Assembly: GCF_905404315.1 (NCBI RefSeq)
Contig: NC_066267.1
Coordinates: 4,602,501 to 4,666,500 of the forward strand
From: Leptidea sinapis
Taxonomy: Eukaryota > Arthropoda > Insecta > Lepidoptera > Pieridae
Reading direction: 5' to 3'
Length of the DNA: 64,000 nt
The notes under the pieces were generated by a model. That model was not told the origin of the DNA and did no database searches. It saw only the letters and a list, made by a program, of their open reading frames with translations. The translations under genes and the position numbers were made by a program. This document shows, piece by piece, positions 52,673 to 64,000 of the stretch (position 1 is its first letter; each line of letters starts with the position of its first letter).

Positions 52673-52925
52673 GGCACCACAACGGCTTCTATTTTGCCGT
52701 GAAGCGGCATTACTGTGTTTCGGTCTGAAGGGCACCGTAGCTAGTGAAATTAATGGCCAAATGAAACTTAACATTTTATGTCTCAAGGTGTCGAGCGCAA
52801 TTGTAGTGCTGCTCAGATTTTGTGAGTTTTTCAAGAATCCTGAGCGGTATTGTAATGGTCAGGACGTATCAATTACCATCAGCCGAGCGTCCTGCTCATC
52901 TCGTCCCTTATTGTCATAAAAAAAA
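52673..52925 (+). repeat. SINE-like repeat, body and tail, split by LINE-C
   Basis: Continues from the head at 51026 with GGCACCACAACGGCTTCTAT, TGCCGTGAAGCGGCATTACT, TAGCTAGTGAAATTAATGGC, CTCAAGGTGTCGAGCGCAAT, hairpin arms, TCAATTACCATCAGCCGAGC, GTCCTGCTCATCTCGTCCCT, TATTGTCATAAAAAAAA. Confidence 0.88.
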
Positions 52926-52927
52926 TC

Positions 52928-53108
52928 TGTAGCAGGCTCGTTGCATGCCGGCTAGATAGGTACCATAGTGGCGTTTTTATCTGCTGTTTCGATTTGAAGG
53001 GTGGTGTTAGTAGTGAAATGGCTGAGCTAATGTGATTTAACACCTTATGTCTCAAATTGACGAGCGAAATTTGAGTTATTCATGACTCTTGAGCAGCACT
53101 GCCACAAT
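52928..53108 (+). repeat. SINE-like repeat, older diverged copy
   Basis: CAGGCTCGTTGCATGCCGGC, TAGATAGGTACCATAGTGGC, TTTCGATTTGAAGGGTGGTG and TCTTGAGCAGCACTG follow the repeat in order but with many differences. It sits directly behind another copy. Confidence 0.7.
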
Positions 53109-53109
53109 T

Positions 53110-53470
53110 CAGTAAGTCAAGTCAAAGTCAAAGTCAAAAAATCTTTATACACTGTAAAACTTTATAAGTTATTTAGTGCAAGTCAGGATGAAGTACAAAA
53201 GTTACAATAGCATTCAAATGAGTATAACAATATTCATTAACAAAATTTAGAACATTAAGTCCAACTATCTTTATCATTCAAATAATCTTTCACATTATAA
53301 TAGGCAAATGTTAATTTATTTTTTACGATACATTTAAATTTTTTAATAGGTAATATTTTAATATCATTTGGGAGTTTATTATAAAATATAACACAATCCA
53401 CTTTAAAAGATTTAGCAATTTTACGGAGCCTATTAGATGGAATTGCGAGTTTATGTTTGTTTCAAGTTTT
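53110..53470 (-). mobile_element. LINE 3' end with TGACTTTGACTT tail
   Basis: Minus-strand frames read VLYFIINSQMILKYYLLKN, and in a shifted frame NKLPNDIKILPIKKFKCIV then KNKLTFAYYNVKDYLNDKD. This is the C-terminal NKLP...KFK...YY.V.DYL pattern of Jockey/CR1-type LINEs. The inverted tail at 53115-53140 is (GTCAAA)n-like. Confidence 0.68.
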
Positions 53471-53509
53471 GACACTATGTACATCACTATTCTTTTTAAA
53501 TTGGCTATT

Positions 53510-53685
53510 AGAACGAAGCGTAACACAGCGGTTTCCTTGAAACTTATACCTACGTCTGGACGCGGCGGAGCTAATTTACCTCGGACAGCGACCAGTCTCG
53601 GCAGCGTACGGCGTGGCATTCAAATTGTTTTGTCTCCCCAAGATTGCCTAGCGACCGTGTAAGCCGTGTGTTCTATGTTTTAGAA
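53510..53685. repeat. Dispersed repeat, short form
   Basis: Matches 19505-19735 with GCGGTTTCCTTGAAACTTAT, TCGGACAGCGACCAGTCTCG, GCGTACGGCGTGGCATTCAA and CCAAGATTGCCTAGCGACCG. About 75 bases present in the other copy are absent here. Confidence 0.65.
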
Positions 53686-54624
53686 ATTTCTACAGAAATT
53701 GTACAATATGTCAGCAGCTGCATATTAATAAAGTGAGTGTCAATGGAGCGCTATGTGACGCTCGACATGAGAGAGTCGGACTCGTTTTAAAACATTTTTC
53801 GGGCCGTTTGCCAATTTTACTAACGCAAATAAGTTTGACGGCCGGCGAAACGTGTTGCTACCGGGTGTTTTGTTTAAATTTATATCTTAATTATGTGATC
53901 AATATGATTTCGATACAATCGAGCCCCGATTTCAATATTGAAGTAGAACGCGATTAGAACTTTGAACTAAGCTTACGCCAGTAAACGAATTTATAGATTC
54001 AATTCAGATTTCACCAACACAGTTACAGCCTAAACATAACAAATAATATTTGATCGCGTTCAAGAGCTGTCGCTGTCGTTATCATAATAGAAATACGATA
54101 GATTTAAAATTCATACAAAATTTCCATTCATAACGTGTCTCTTCAACTCTACTCGACATTTGCGAAATAATTTGCGCCCGACAGGTGCAGCCACACGCAA
54201 TAACACAAAAAATTTAATTGAATTACTTATCGATGACAGTTTGGACAGGTATTTGATACACTCTATTGTTTATGATATGTGAACTCAGTTTACGTCCAGG
54301 TATTGGTGAAATCGTTTTGTGTTTAATCGAGATCAAGACTGGCATTCGAACTCGTTACGTAAAAATGAGTTTTATTGAACGCAATTTGAAGCACCAGTGC
54401 CGAAATCTAGGCTAAGCTAACAAACCTCAAACAATGCGTATTTGGATACATTTTTGAGATATATCATGTCATATATATATTGGTTCATATTATCTTGTCA
54501 TCAATATTGAAACAGAAAAAAAAAATTCTATTGCAAATAACATTTATTACTTTTACAGTGTATATAAAACTTTTATAATGTATGTATATAAATGAGAAGT
54601 CAAATTGGACAAAATAAAAGACAT
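53686..54624. other. Stretch without recognised gene
   Basis: An open frame at 53733-53957 shows no domain. Some GC-richer words at 53750-53870 might belong to an element. Nothing can be named. Confidence 0.35.
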
Positions 54625-54891
54625 TTTTTTTAATGAAAATAAGAGACGAGACGAGCAGGGCGTTCAATTGATGGTATGGCCTTGCCCATTAAAATGCAGT
54701 GCAGCACTACAAATGCGCTAGTCACCTTGAGACAAGATGTTAAGTCTCATTTGCCAATTAATTTCACTAGCTACGGCGCCCTTCAGACCAAAAATCAATA
54801 ATGTTTACACATTACTGCTTCACGGCAGAAAAAGGCAACGTTGAGGTACCTATAATCTAGCCGGCATCCTGTGCAAAGGAGCCCACTGGTA
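54625..54891 (-). repeat. SINE-like A-tailed repeat, one hairpin arm deleted
   Basis: TTTTTTTTAATGAAAATAAG, GACGAGACGAGCAGGGCGTT, then a jump from TGCAGT to GCAGCACTACAAATGCGC, so the sequence between the hairpin arms is gone. The head CTAGCCGGCATCCTGTGCAA then AGGAGCCCACTGGT is complete. Confidence 0.88.
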
Positions 54892-57779
54892 AATGTATGT
54901 TATATGCTTACGAAATCAATTTAATGTATTATATGTTCCGATACTTAATAATATCGCTTCTTAAAAATCATTTGCTACTCATTTGATGTTATATTTTTTG
55001 CATTAACGTTTTTAAAATGAATTTGAGAGAATAATCTCTAGAAAAGAATTTCTCAACAAAACATAAGACTGGACCGGTTAAATCAAATTCAAAGTGAATG
55101 CATAATATTATGTACCGCCTTCACAATCGACAAACGAAGAGCATAAAGTTAAATTGAATAATAATATAATTCTGTTTCATAAAGCTAAGCAAAGACTTGC
55201 CTTTCGTCAAAGTAAATAATATATAAGTTTTATTGTTAACGGAATAAGACAGAATCTAACGGTCTTACAAATAAACTTGGTATAAAATTATAGGTCCGAA
55301 TAAACCAATCATTAGTGAACATTTGTGAAAACTTTGCATATTCTTCTTTTATTCTCAGGTATAACTGTATACCAAATTTATTTGTAAGGCTGTTAGTATC
55401 TAAAAAATAATTGTTTATTGTAACTAAGTAACTAAGTATAGCTTTATTTAGAACAAACACTACAAATACAGGTAAACATTTACAAAATATAATAACAAAA
55501 AATATGAAAAACTTATCTAAATAATAACGAATATAATATACATGCCTAATCTACTTAAAACTAACATACATTAAGATCCAAATAAAAAAACTAAAGTAAG
55601 GCTTATTCTATATCAACATAATAAGGTGGTGTTTGCAGTATTTTGTCCCAAAAAGGTTTGCTACTCAGCATATTAGTTGGGTATAACCACAGGTATAACC
55701 CACCACTGATTTTCAGTAGCTACCTTCAAGAAGACGGCCGTCGCGATTACAGCCACAAGTATTTCGATTATTAAATACAATATTGTGGGTTATGTTGGTA
55801 TTAGTTTAATTTATTCCGAGGAAAGCGTATTAAAACTATTTGAAATAGTTTTTAGTTTTAACCTTATGTTTACATAAAAAAAAAACAAACACGGTCCGTA
55901 TAAAAGAAAGCGTCTCAATCATCTAGTGTGTGACACGTGTTGTCTCTTCAAATAAAATCAATAGAGTCTGGCCAGCGACTCGTGAAAGTCGAATTTGTAG
56001 GAATACAATAAAACATACTATGGAAATGTGAAAAAAGTCGTAAGTTTTGGGCACGGCCGACTACTACAGTCTTGCGCGTTGTTCTTGTGTTAGTCAAATA
56101 AAATAGTAAATTATAAGATGTTGTTGCTTCCGTTATAAGCTGTGTGGGTGTCGTTCCCTCAAATATGCACGACGGGAACGATGTCTAGTCCATGCGCTAA
56201 CGAGTGAATATCTCCTGTTCGTATTGCTTGGTTGAAATATTATATTTAATAAATCGTTTCGTTGATGCAAATTTGGCAGTAGTCGCTATAATCAGGCTTA
56301 CAAAGTATCAAACAGTGAATTTTAATTAATGTTTTTTTTTCTAATCCATTCTACTTTTGACGAACAACTGGTAGATTCAGTTAATTAAATCAAAAATGTA
56401 ATGGACGGTTCAAAAGCGCTGAGATAGAGTACTTTTGTTCCTTATTTGAAGCCAACGCTTATTTGAATAAAGATTATTTGTGTTTGAATTTATCCACAGG
56501 AAGGATTAAAATACTTATCGAACCGTGAAATCTCAGTTCATAGTTATTAGAGTCAATCTTGTCCATTCCGAATAAACAAATATAATATATAATATAAATG
56601 CAGGAGGTATTTAAATTGTATTTCACTAACCCAAACCTGACGTTCCTTTGTGCATACATTTAATATTTACACGAGTGACCTCACCTCTATTTGACTTTGG
56701 ACTTCATAAATATGCATCACAAATATTACCATATTGGTAAACGATGTGACCAAATGATTTTAGTAAACAAAAACCGCATCAAGCTGGAATCAATTTACTA
56801 TCACGGTTACAATATTTGTTGCTAAAGTTGATGATGTAATGAGAGCTTCTATTATATTATAACTATGAGTATACCAATAGTTTTAAATTGAAATAGATTC
56901 AAGTAAAAGCTAGGATATAATTAATGTTATTTTGACCTTTAATAATATAATTACGGTAAAACAAAAAAGAGTGTGTGTACTTATGTACACGCGTTAGAAG
57001 TTATACTTCTTTGGCGTATGGAAAAATAAATCAAATTATAACAAATAGTTAAGATTAAAGATAGTATAAACACGTTCAGCATTTAAGGTTTAATATAAAC
57101 AAGGTTTAATATAAACAAGTATAGAAAATTAATTATTTTTTTATTTCTACAAAAAATTTGTTAATATACCAGAAATAAAACATAACGATAATTTTTTTTT
57201 AAATAATACTGTAATAATTTTTAATTAACGATGTAAATAAATTATACATACCGACAATTAACCTCAAATCTAGAAATGCACTCCAAACAGTTTATTCAAA
57301 TCAGTTTTATAACTAATATTCAATATATATAGAAATACTAATAAATTATTAGTAAATACTATCACCATTGTATATGAAATTGATTTAATAACACCAAAAT
57401 AGTATTTCTTTATTCACACTGTTTAATTGTACTGTTTCGAAACACGTGTTCTAAATATAAAAATACTAGAATATACAACTTGAACATAGTTATCGATTTT
57501 AATGCCACCTAGAACTAACTTCAAGATGTAGAATTCAGGTGTCGGTGTGCGCGCGCATCGTAAAAATTCACTCTCATCATTTTTCTCCATTGTGCCAAAA
57601 GAAGTATAACTTCAAAAATTAATGTGACCTATTTTACTTATAGTATGTTTTTTATTACGGCTTTTGAAATTAAAAAAGTATTTTCTGGACAACACTGTAG
57701 TAACTTAGAATAGTATAACAAATAAAGTATTCCCAAAACGTATAACTACATACAAAGCCGCATCAAGACGAAATCATTT
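54892..57779. other. AT-rich stretch without recognised gene
   Basis: Nearly 2.9 kb. A few GC-richer patches (55730-55760; 55960-55990) have no match in the window. Open frames reach only about 74 residues and look random. A neighbouring gene's intron or plain intergenic DNA are both possible. Confidence 0.45.
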
Positions 57780-57875
57780 AAATGCCTGCAAGGCATCTCT
57801 TGACCTCTCGTATTGCAGATATCCATAGACAGTTGGTTTTCACTTTCATTCAGGTGAACCGTTTGCCCCCACTAT
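57780..57875 (+). mobile_element. LINE 3' tail scrap (same family as 45580)
   Basis: TGCAAGGCATCTCTTGACCT, GCAGATATCCATAGACAG and CATTCAGGTGAACCGTTTGC are the inverse of the fragment at 45600-45690. Confidence 0.5.
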
Positions 57876-58891
57876 GTTTGGGTGGTAATGCACTTTTGGG
57901 AGGAAACCAATAGCAATAAAAGTAGTAGCTCTTTCATAAAAGAGCAGTTTATTGAAAAATCATAATATTTCAATAAATTAAACTGCCTAATTCCCCGATT
58001 TTTGGCAAAAAATACAAGTCATTTAAATCATATCTGCTAAGATTAACCAATGTATTTTGATTACAAAGATAAAAAACCCTTTACACGGTATCCCAATTTA
58101 TAAAAAACAATCACAAAGTAAATATATTGTCATTTGTAATCACATCTATGATATTAACATTTTTAGTAATTATGAAGATAAAGAACCTGGAGTCCTTTAG
58201 GATTCAAACATAAAAAGGTTATAGAATAATAAATTGAAATATACCAGCAAATTTGTCCCTCAGTATACCTTCAACTTAATAATTTTGACAAAATATGGAT
58301 TTCCTTATTTCCATACAAAGTGGGGAAAAGACGGTAAAGGTTTGTAGATATAGGTTGAGGGTTTGAATATTATGTAAACTGGATTTTTTTCTTGTGTGTT
58401 ATTTGGCTTAATGATGAAACCTTCATTTTTGATCAACTGATACTCACAGAACACTGTGAATTTGATATTACGCTAAAATTTATTGATTGCAAAAGGTTGT
58501 AAAACATGAGTCGATACAAGATGGGTACCTGCAAATGAAGATGGTATACCTTAGATTCACAAATTACGAAATATGCTGTACTAATTCATGGTATTTGAAT
58601 TCTTGAAACTCCATTCGAATTTATTTATGAACCATTTATCTCTTTAGTAAACGTAGACTTTTGACCAAATTTCATGAATAATTTTACATTTTGTGAATAC
58701 AAAACATTACGAGTCTTATTTCTTTATAAAACTTTTAATATGTTGTAAACTTTTAATATATGAAACATTGATGAAATAAAATCTGTTCAAAGTGTGACTG
58801 TCATTATTTGAAGCAGCTATTTGCAGTGTAATTGCAGATGCTATTTCTACAAATTTATTGGATGTATGTTAAACAACTTATAGTATTACTT
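57876..58891. other. AT-rich stretch without recognised feature
   Basis: No gene or repeat was recognised. Confidence 0.4.
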
Positions 58892-59229
58892 TCATCTATA
58901 CTAATATTATAAAGCTGCAGTGTTTGTTTGTTTGTTTGAACGCGCTAATCTCTGGTACTACTGATTTGAATGATTCTTTCAGTGTTGGGTAGTCCATTTA
59001 TCGAGGAAGGCTATAGGCTATGTTTTTTTTTCAAAATTAGGGATCCGTAATAAAATTGCTATTTTGTAACACAAGGTGTAAAACCGAAAACCTATTTTTG
59101 CGTGCGCTGCATAAACTATTGACAATAGAACAAAATGATGTACAGGCTATAATATAGGCAATATTTTATTACTTATAAAACTATCGCGTGAATTATACTT
59201 TATATGGCAAAACAACGTTTGCTGGGTCA
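58892..59229 (+). mobile_element. Helitron-like non-autonomous element
   Basis: The 5' end TCATCTATACTAATATTATA then AAG and the end GGCAAAACAACGTTTGCTGG then GTCA form the two halves of a repeat common in Lepidoptera and usually classed with Helitrons. The start with TC fits. The final hairpin and CTAGT are lost. No coding capacity. Confidence 0.6.
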
Positions 59230-61129
59230 TTATTACATAAAAACAGAAAACGTGGGTTATAGTGCAACAGAAACACGGTATTGCAATCTTAACATAAGGA
59301 AGAACAGTAACATATTCTTAAATATTATATAAATCATAATAAAGATGAACCTAACTGTAACTATAATATCTATGATATTTATAGAAGTATGATCTGTTGA
59401 TTATTTAATAAGTTTAGGTCTACCAATACGTATTACAATAAAACTAATTAAAAATGGAACAAAAGGGTACAAATACTACTAAATGTAGGTATATCTAACT
59501 AATTATAAGTAAACACGACATGAATTTTGTTATTTGAATATTATTATATTATTGTACAATTCGACTTTTTAACTTAAACAAAAGTAATGAACCAAAACAA
59601 AATAATATTAACCACCATACAGCTGTGACAAGACAATCTAAATAAAAATAAAAAGAGAAAAAAAATACACTAAAAGCTATTTTATCTCTCATTTCTGTTG
59701 AAAACTCACCATTCTGTTAAATATTACGAAAACCAGATCTTCTTAGAACGTGAATTTTGTTTACCAATTGATTAGATTAATAAAGGCCAATATATTCGGG
59801 GTGTTTCTCTTTAACTTTATATTATTAAGGTTTTTGAAATTGGAATCCCAAACAAATATAGTAGTTTAAATAAGAAGAAGAAAAAAACTGTTGAGGCAAA
59901 GGGTTAACTGGTACGGATCCGTGATGAAGTGAATAGTTTTCTTCAAGTCTTTAGCTTAGATTACTACAACAAAAAGTTTTTATGGACACAGAATAATTTT
60001 AATCTGATTGCATTATGAATTCCAATCTGAAAATCCACTGTTAATAATAAGGTTATATAACACAATAATAATCTACTTCACAATGTACTATGGTGAAGTC
60101 TGAGGAGTTTTGTTCAAATTACAACGTACAGATAATAGATAATATCTTTCACTGTAGAAGCTGCAATTTTCTTCTCAGACGTTGAGTATTTATTACTCTG
60201 TGTGATATATTGTTGCTAAGTCAAGGAATGTTCCATGAAATTCACTATTAAATTACACTTTTGAATGCAGTGATGTGCAGACTTTTGGGAATCTAGTTTA
60301 TATGTTGCTCGGTTATATTTCGTTCAGTAAGTTTAGTAGGTATGTTGTGAAAGATCTTTTTAAGTTGCAATATTAAAAATATATGAACTTTGTTAACTAG
60401 CATGCCGTAATCGCTCGTCATACCGCTTGGCTGCGGCGATTTGAGCGAAGCGAGGTAAACTAAGTCTGAGTACAAAAACAAAACAATATTAATCGAACAA
60501 GATTTAATCAATCGACTCAATTTTTAAATAAATATAAATAGCGCGTGCTAATTTAGAATAATTTGTAAATCATGTTTGTTTATAATAATTATAATTAAAT
60601 TAAGTCGAAATTCAAAATTCTGACTCGACAATAACCTAGAAAATTTCGAAAGTTTTCTATGAGTTCAATTTTTTTTTTAAATCAGGCCAGAAATGGCCGA
60701 GAAACAATTTAACACAGAAATCAATTGGACCCGGTGGGAGCTCCACTTCGCTTCGCTCAATAATTAAAAAAAATATATTTCCATTGTTAGTATAAACCTA
60801 ACTGCGTTGGTAATTCAATTCAGAACGGATATTATTTTCAAGTGTATCTGTTAAATTCCAAGGCTTAAATATTAAAGATTTTCTTTTATTCATAAGCTCA
60901 GGTTCGAGGCGAAGTTAAAAGTTGCAATAAGAAAAATTTATTCAGAAGGTGATGATCAATCGAGTTTATTCGTTACTTAGACAGTGAGTGATTGAATTGT
61001 AAGATTTAAAAAATGCTTCTGCAACTCTTTCAAAGAGAGTTTTATATCAAGATAAATGTGTTTGCTCATTAAGTTTTATATGAAAATATACAAATATATG
61101 TAACCTATAATTGGGAACGGTCGGCACAT
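59230..61129. other. AT-rich stretch without recognised gene
   Basis: About 1.9 kb. Two patches with CTTCGCTTCGCTC-like words (60415-60450 and 60735-60760) are slightly GC-rich. No gene or repeat could be supported. Confidence 0.45.
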
Positions 61130-61690
61130 GCAAAGCTGATCAACTAGTAGCTCTGAATGAGTCCTGTCGTTTAATAACAGATTGTCTGAAGCCAACACCT
61201 ACTGAAAAACCGTGCCCGCTGGCAGGAATAGCAGTGCAAAGAGCGGTCTCTAGCTCGGTAGGAAGAACAAATCAGACACAGGACTAATGGCACCCACTAT
61301 TGAATCATATACCAGCTCGCCCCAGGAATATATTCTTACACTCAGTGTAGCTTATAAACCAGTCCGCTGAAACTACACGTCTTGTTATGTGGAGGTTACA
61401 GCTAAGTACCTCAAACACAAATATCAGCGTGAAGGAAGACTAGCCGAAGGATGCAACATCAGCTGGCCTATCTGGAAGTCACTCAACCGCCTCAGAGCAG
61501 GAGTCGGGAAATCTAGGGCAAACTTAGCGAGGTGGGGCTTGATCTCTGGACGTGATACGGAGTGCATCTGCAGTCATCCGCGACAGACCGTTGCACACAT
61601 GAACGAGGAGCTACACGAGGCTACCGACCGAGCTGTGGCGGTTGCGGTCCTTTTTGGCTGCCCGTATTTGAGGTTAATATAAGAAGTATA
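61130..61690 (+). mobile_element. LINE C-terminal fragment with CCHC-like region
   Basis: The open frame at 61389-61682 reads KSLNRLRAGVGKSRANLARW then ECICSHPRQTVAHMNEEL. This matches the C-terminal region of LINEs that carry a late zinc knuckle, where relatives have LNRLRTGxGR, KWG and C-x-C...Q-T-x-x-H. The second Cys pair and the last Cys differ here (NEEL for xEEC). Words upstream from 61130 are probably part of the same element but are broken by stops. Confidence 0.7.
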
Positions 61691-61769
61691 TGTAACCTAT
61701 TTGTATTTAAACTCGAATTCATAGCCGTAGGCTTAAACAAAAAAATAAGAGCTATACTAATCATGTATT

Positions 61770-61920
61770 ACCATCCACAATTTCAGCCGGAAGACGTCCA
61801 CTGCTGGACAAAGGCCTCCTCCAAAGATTTCCACGACGATCGGTCCTGCGCTGCCCTAACCCAACGTACTCCGGCGATCTTGACCAGATCGTCGGACCAT
61901 CTTGTCTTCCGGTATTAACC
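61770..61920 (-). mobile_element. RTE-like LINE 3' end
   Basis: On the minus strand it reads DDLVKIAGVRWVRAAQDRSS then WKSLEEAFVQQW. It is the same C-terminus as at 45950-46050 and 28020-28175, and the cleanest of the three. The tail is not visible beyond 61770. Confidence 0.82.
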
Positions 61921-62638
61921 ATAATTAATCATAATGTAATTGATAATTTATTTTCATATTTTGAACTTTTTTAACTTTTTTTTCTATAATAATGTAATAT
62001 ATTTTAGGTGCCTGAGGTGAATTTGAAATAAAAAAAAAAATTAACGACTGTTGATGCCCATTTCTACTTTTAAGTAGGAATTTAAACTAAAACCAGTACC
62101 AAAAATAAAAGGTGCTAACGTATTATTAATTATTTAAAGAGATAGGAATCTAAGAATCTAAATTACAATAAAAGACTGACTTTCCAAACGGACAGGGGTT
62201 CCCCTTATACTAGTTCACAGAACATTAAATTCTTCTCGAATGAAGCGCGCACGAGCATATATAGACTCACTGACGCCCCCACTGCTTGTCATCGCTTCCT
62301 AGATGACATCTCCTGTAATCCTTTCCAAGATGACGCCTTCTGCCATCTTTTAAAAGATGATGTCTCCCCACTATGCGTCTTAGCGCAACTCGCAAAGAAA
62401 AAAGCGACTCACTCGATTGTATGAAACATGCAGTCATTGACAGTTTGACAGATGACGGCCATAATCTTGAAAAAAACGGAGATAGCCGTATTCCACTATG
62501 GTTTATGCAAAAGTTCGCTTTCAAACTTAGCCGGATTGTACTTCGTGGCCAATCGCGATACTATTATTCTTAATATTTCAAACTTATGTCAAATGACTGC
62601 ACGTTTCATACTAAACTAAATTTCAATTTTTACTTTAT
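61921..62638. other. Stretch without recognised gene
   Basis: A GC-richer part at 62265-62560 gives overlapping open frames on both strands (85 and 66 residues), with a GATGACxTCxCC-like internal repetition at 62295-62375. No domain is recognised, and it is probably an element scrap. Confidence 0.35.
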
Positions 62639-63340
62639 TTATTTATTTATTATATAAACCTGTAAACTTACAGTTTTACCCAAAGCGTTTATCGCCCCCA
62701 CCGTATCACGGGAGGTACGATTTGGTACCAATAAACTAACTTGAGCAAGGATTTGCGGACACTCTAATTTATTTCGTATTATGGAGAGATAATGCACCAC
62801 TAACAGCATCTTTCTCCTGAACGAAAGCCTCTCAAGCTCTACCATCCCATACACAAATAAGGAAGGGTATAAATATGGGTAATATCCGAAGGTCCTCCTA
62901 TAGAGCCAGTGGGCAAATTTACGCTGCGTTTTCTCAATCATGAGGGTGTATTTATCCTCATAGGGATCCCAGATAGTAGCGCAATACTCAAGTTTGCTCC
63001 GCACGTAAGCATTATATAATACCTTCACTACCTTGATATCGCTAAATTGAGAAGTATTCCTAATAATGCATCCTAGTACTCTATTCACTGTTTTACAGGT
63101 CGTTATAATATGCAGATGAAAATTTAATTTATTATCTAATGTCAGTCCTAGATCGCAAATGTCATAAACTCTTTCCATAAGGGCGTCAAATATATTATAA
63201 GCTACGGTGATCGGCAGTCGTTTCCTTGAAAATGTTAAAACCTTACACTTATCAGAGTTGAAAGGGAGGCGATTAGCCTGGCCACAGAGATACGGCATCG
63301 ATATCCGCTTGTAGAGCTTTGGTATCACTGTTATCTGCAA
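62639..63340 (-). pseudogene. LINE-D reverse transcriptase, thumb and C-terminus
   Basis: The 233-residue frame follows the palm after one frameshift: LPFNSDKCKVLTFSRKRLPI, YDICDLGLTLDNKLNFHLHI, KVVKVLYNAYVRSKLEYCAT then IWDP, and a C-terminus ending SLQVYIINK. The order matches CR1-type LINE C-termini. One insertion or deletion keeps it from being an intact open frame. Confidence 0.88.
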
Positions 63341-63992
63341 TACTCTGAAATAGTTTCAGGTCGTCAGCAAACAATAAGCACTTGGAGATTTGGACCGTTT
63401 CCGGAAGGTCATTTATCATTATTAAAAATAACGTTGGTCCAAGGGTACTTCCCTGACTTACGCCAGACCTCGTGTAAAAATATTCAGAATCGTATCCATT
63501 CACCTTTACAAATTGCCGCCTATTGCTAAGATATGATGCAAATAATCTGAGTAAGGTGTCAGTAAACCCCATCACAGCTAGTTTACGTAGTAAGATGTCA
63601 TTGTCAACAAGATCGAAAGCTTTTTGAAAGTCAAAATAGGCAGCATCTACTTGTCGACCCGCATCCATTTCCGCATAAACATAGTCTACTAGTGCGGTGA
63701 GATTTATACTCGTTGACCGAGCTTTCCGAAACCCATGCTGAGCACTGCTAAGTTCCCTACCAACCTGGCTGATAATTTTATTGTTAAGAATAATTTCAAA
63801 TTTTTTTGCGAAAACTGATAACACTGCTATCGGTCTATATGACGCAACATCTTCTGTCGGTTTGCTCTTTGGAACCGGCGTCACTCTAGATATCTTGCAG
63901 CAATCTGGATATTTGGATTGTTTAAATGAAAGATTGTAGAGGTACAAGAGCGGGTGACTGAAAACATACATACAATCCTTGGCAAGGAACAC
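63273..63992 (-). pseudogene. LINE-D reverse transcriptase, fingers and palm
   Basis: The 239-residue frame reads RVTPVPKSKPTEDVASYRPI, ELSSAQHGFRKARSTSINLT, AAYFDFQKAFDLVDNDILLR with the first Asp, RSGVSQGSTLGPTLFLIMIN and CLLFADDLKLFQSI with the Asp pair. All catalytic residues are present. GVSQGS replaces the commoner GVPQGS. The frame may continue left of the window's end. Confidence 0.9.
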
Positions 63993-64000
63993 GGGTATAC

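Larger units (their letters stand above)
62639..64000 (-). mobile_element. LINE-D, 3' two thirds, runs off window edge
   Basis: Two overlapping minus-strand frames give a nearly complete reverse transcriptase with one frameshift near 63273-63340. The 3' end at 62636-62655 is an (ATTT)n tail. No stop lies within either frame. Style is CR1/Jockey-like. The 5' part lies beyond 64000. Confidence 0.9.

Noticed and set aside
55236..57000. Exons of a second host gene
   Set aside because: No frame with borders in phase or a recognisable domain was found in this AT-rich region.

Overview
The window looks like insect nuclear DNA, most probably from a butterfly or moth. It is AT-rich, has spliced genes with small phase-consistent exons, and is packed with decayed copies of element types common in Lepidoptera: Jockey/CR1-like and RTE-like LINEs, DD34D mariner, a DD37D maT element, Tc1, short tRNA-related repeats, Helitron-like ends and MITEs. 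The species cannot be named from the sequence. There is no rRNA gene, CRISPR array, operon or bacterial signal.

The only convincing host gene lies on the minus strand at 22513-27751. Four exons (27751-27584, 26296-26127, 23502-23336, 22708-22513) have good GT/AG borders and agree in phase. They encode about 233 residues of a GNAT-fold N-acetyltransferase of the insect arylalkylamine-acetyltransferase-like type. Its introns hold a LINE-A fragment, a Ty1/copia fragment, two inverted-repeat elements, a mariner and a LINE-B 3' tail.

Layout. 1-2300: two LINE-A copies (+). 3141-3357: MITE. 4300-5285: LINE-E (-). 5740-6690: mariner (-). 7420-8820: mariner tail, LINE-B scrap, LINE-A (-). 9220-11210: SINE-like copy, MITE and the 3' domain of another LINE. 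12130-13260: maT. 16490-17290: RNase H LINE (-). 19505-22238: dispersed repeat and a 1.2-kb tandem pair with tRNA-like modules and a hammerhead-like insertion. 22513-27751: GNAT gene. 28020-31410: RTE tail, LINE-B (+), RTE/R4-like LINE (-). 32069-33318: mariner. 33538-36060: SINE, LINE and SINE-like scraps. 37736-39911: repeat and Tc1. 40795-42650: best-preserved LINE-B (-). 42467-44113: very recent tandem duplication. 45580-49583: LINE tails, PIF-like MITE, LINE-A/SINE chimera. 50988-52925: a SINE-like copy split by LINE-C. 53110-54891: LINE tail and SINE-like copies. 58892-59229: Helitron-like copy. 61130-61920: LINE and RTE tails. 62639-64000: LINE-D (-), running off the right edge.

The elements do not form one pathway. 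They record repeated insertion, nesting and decay around one enzyme gene. I found no clear new biological system. The signals most worth checking are the hammerhead-like core in a 194-bp insertion with a 13-bp target duplication, a near-identical tandem duplication differing by one 227-bp deletion, several perfect palindromes inside element coding regions that look like template-switch scars, and a possible LINE/SINE pair sharing a 3' end. LINE-A to LINE-F are local names used in this annotation only.
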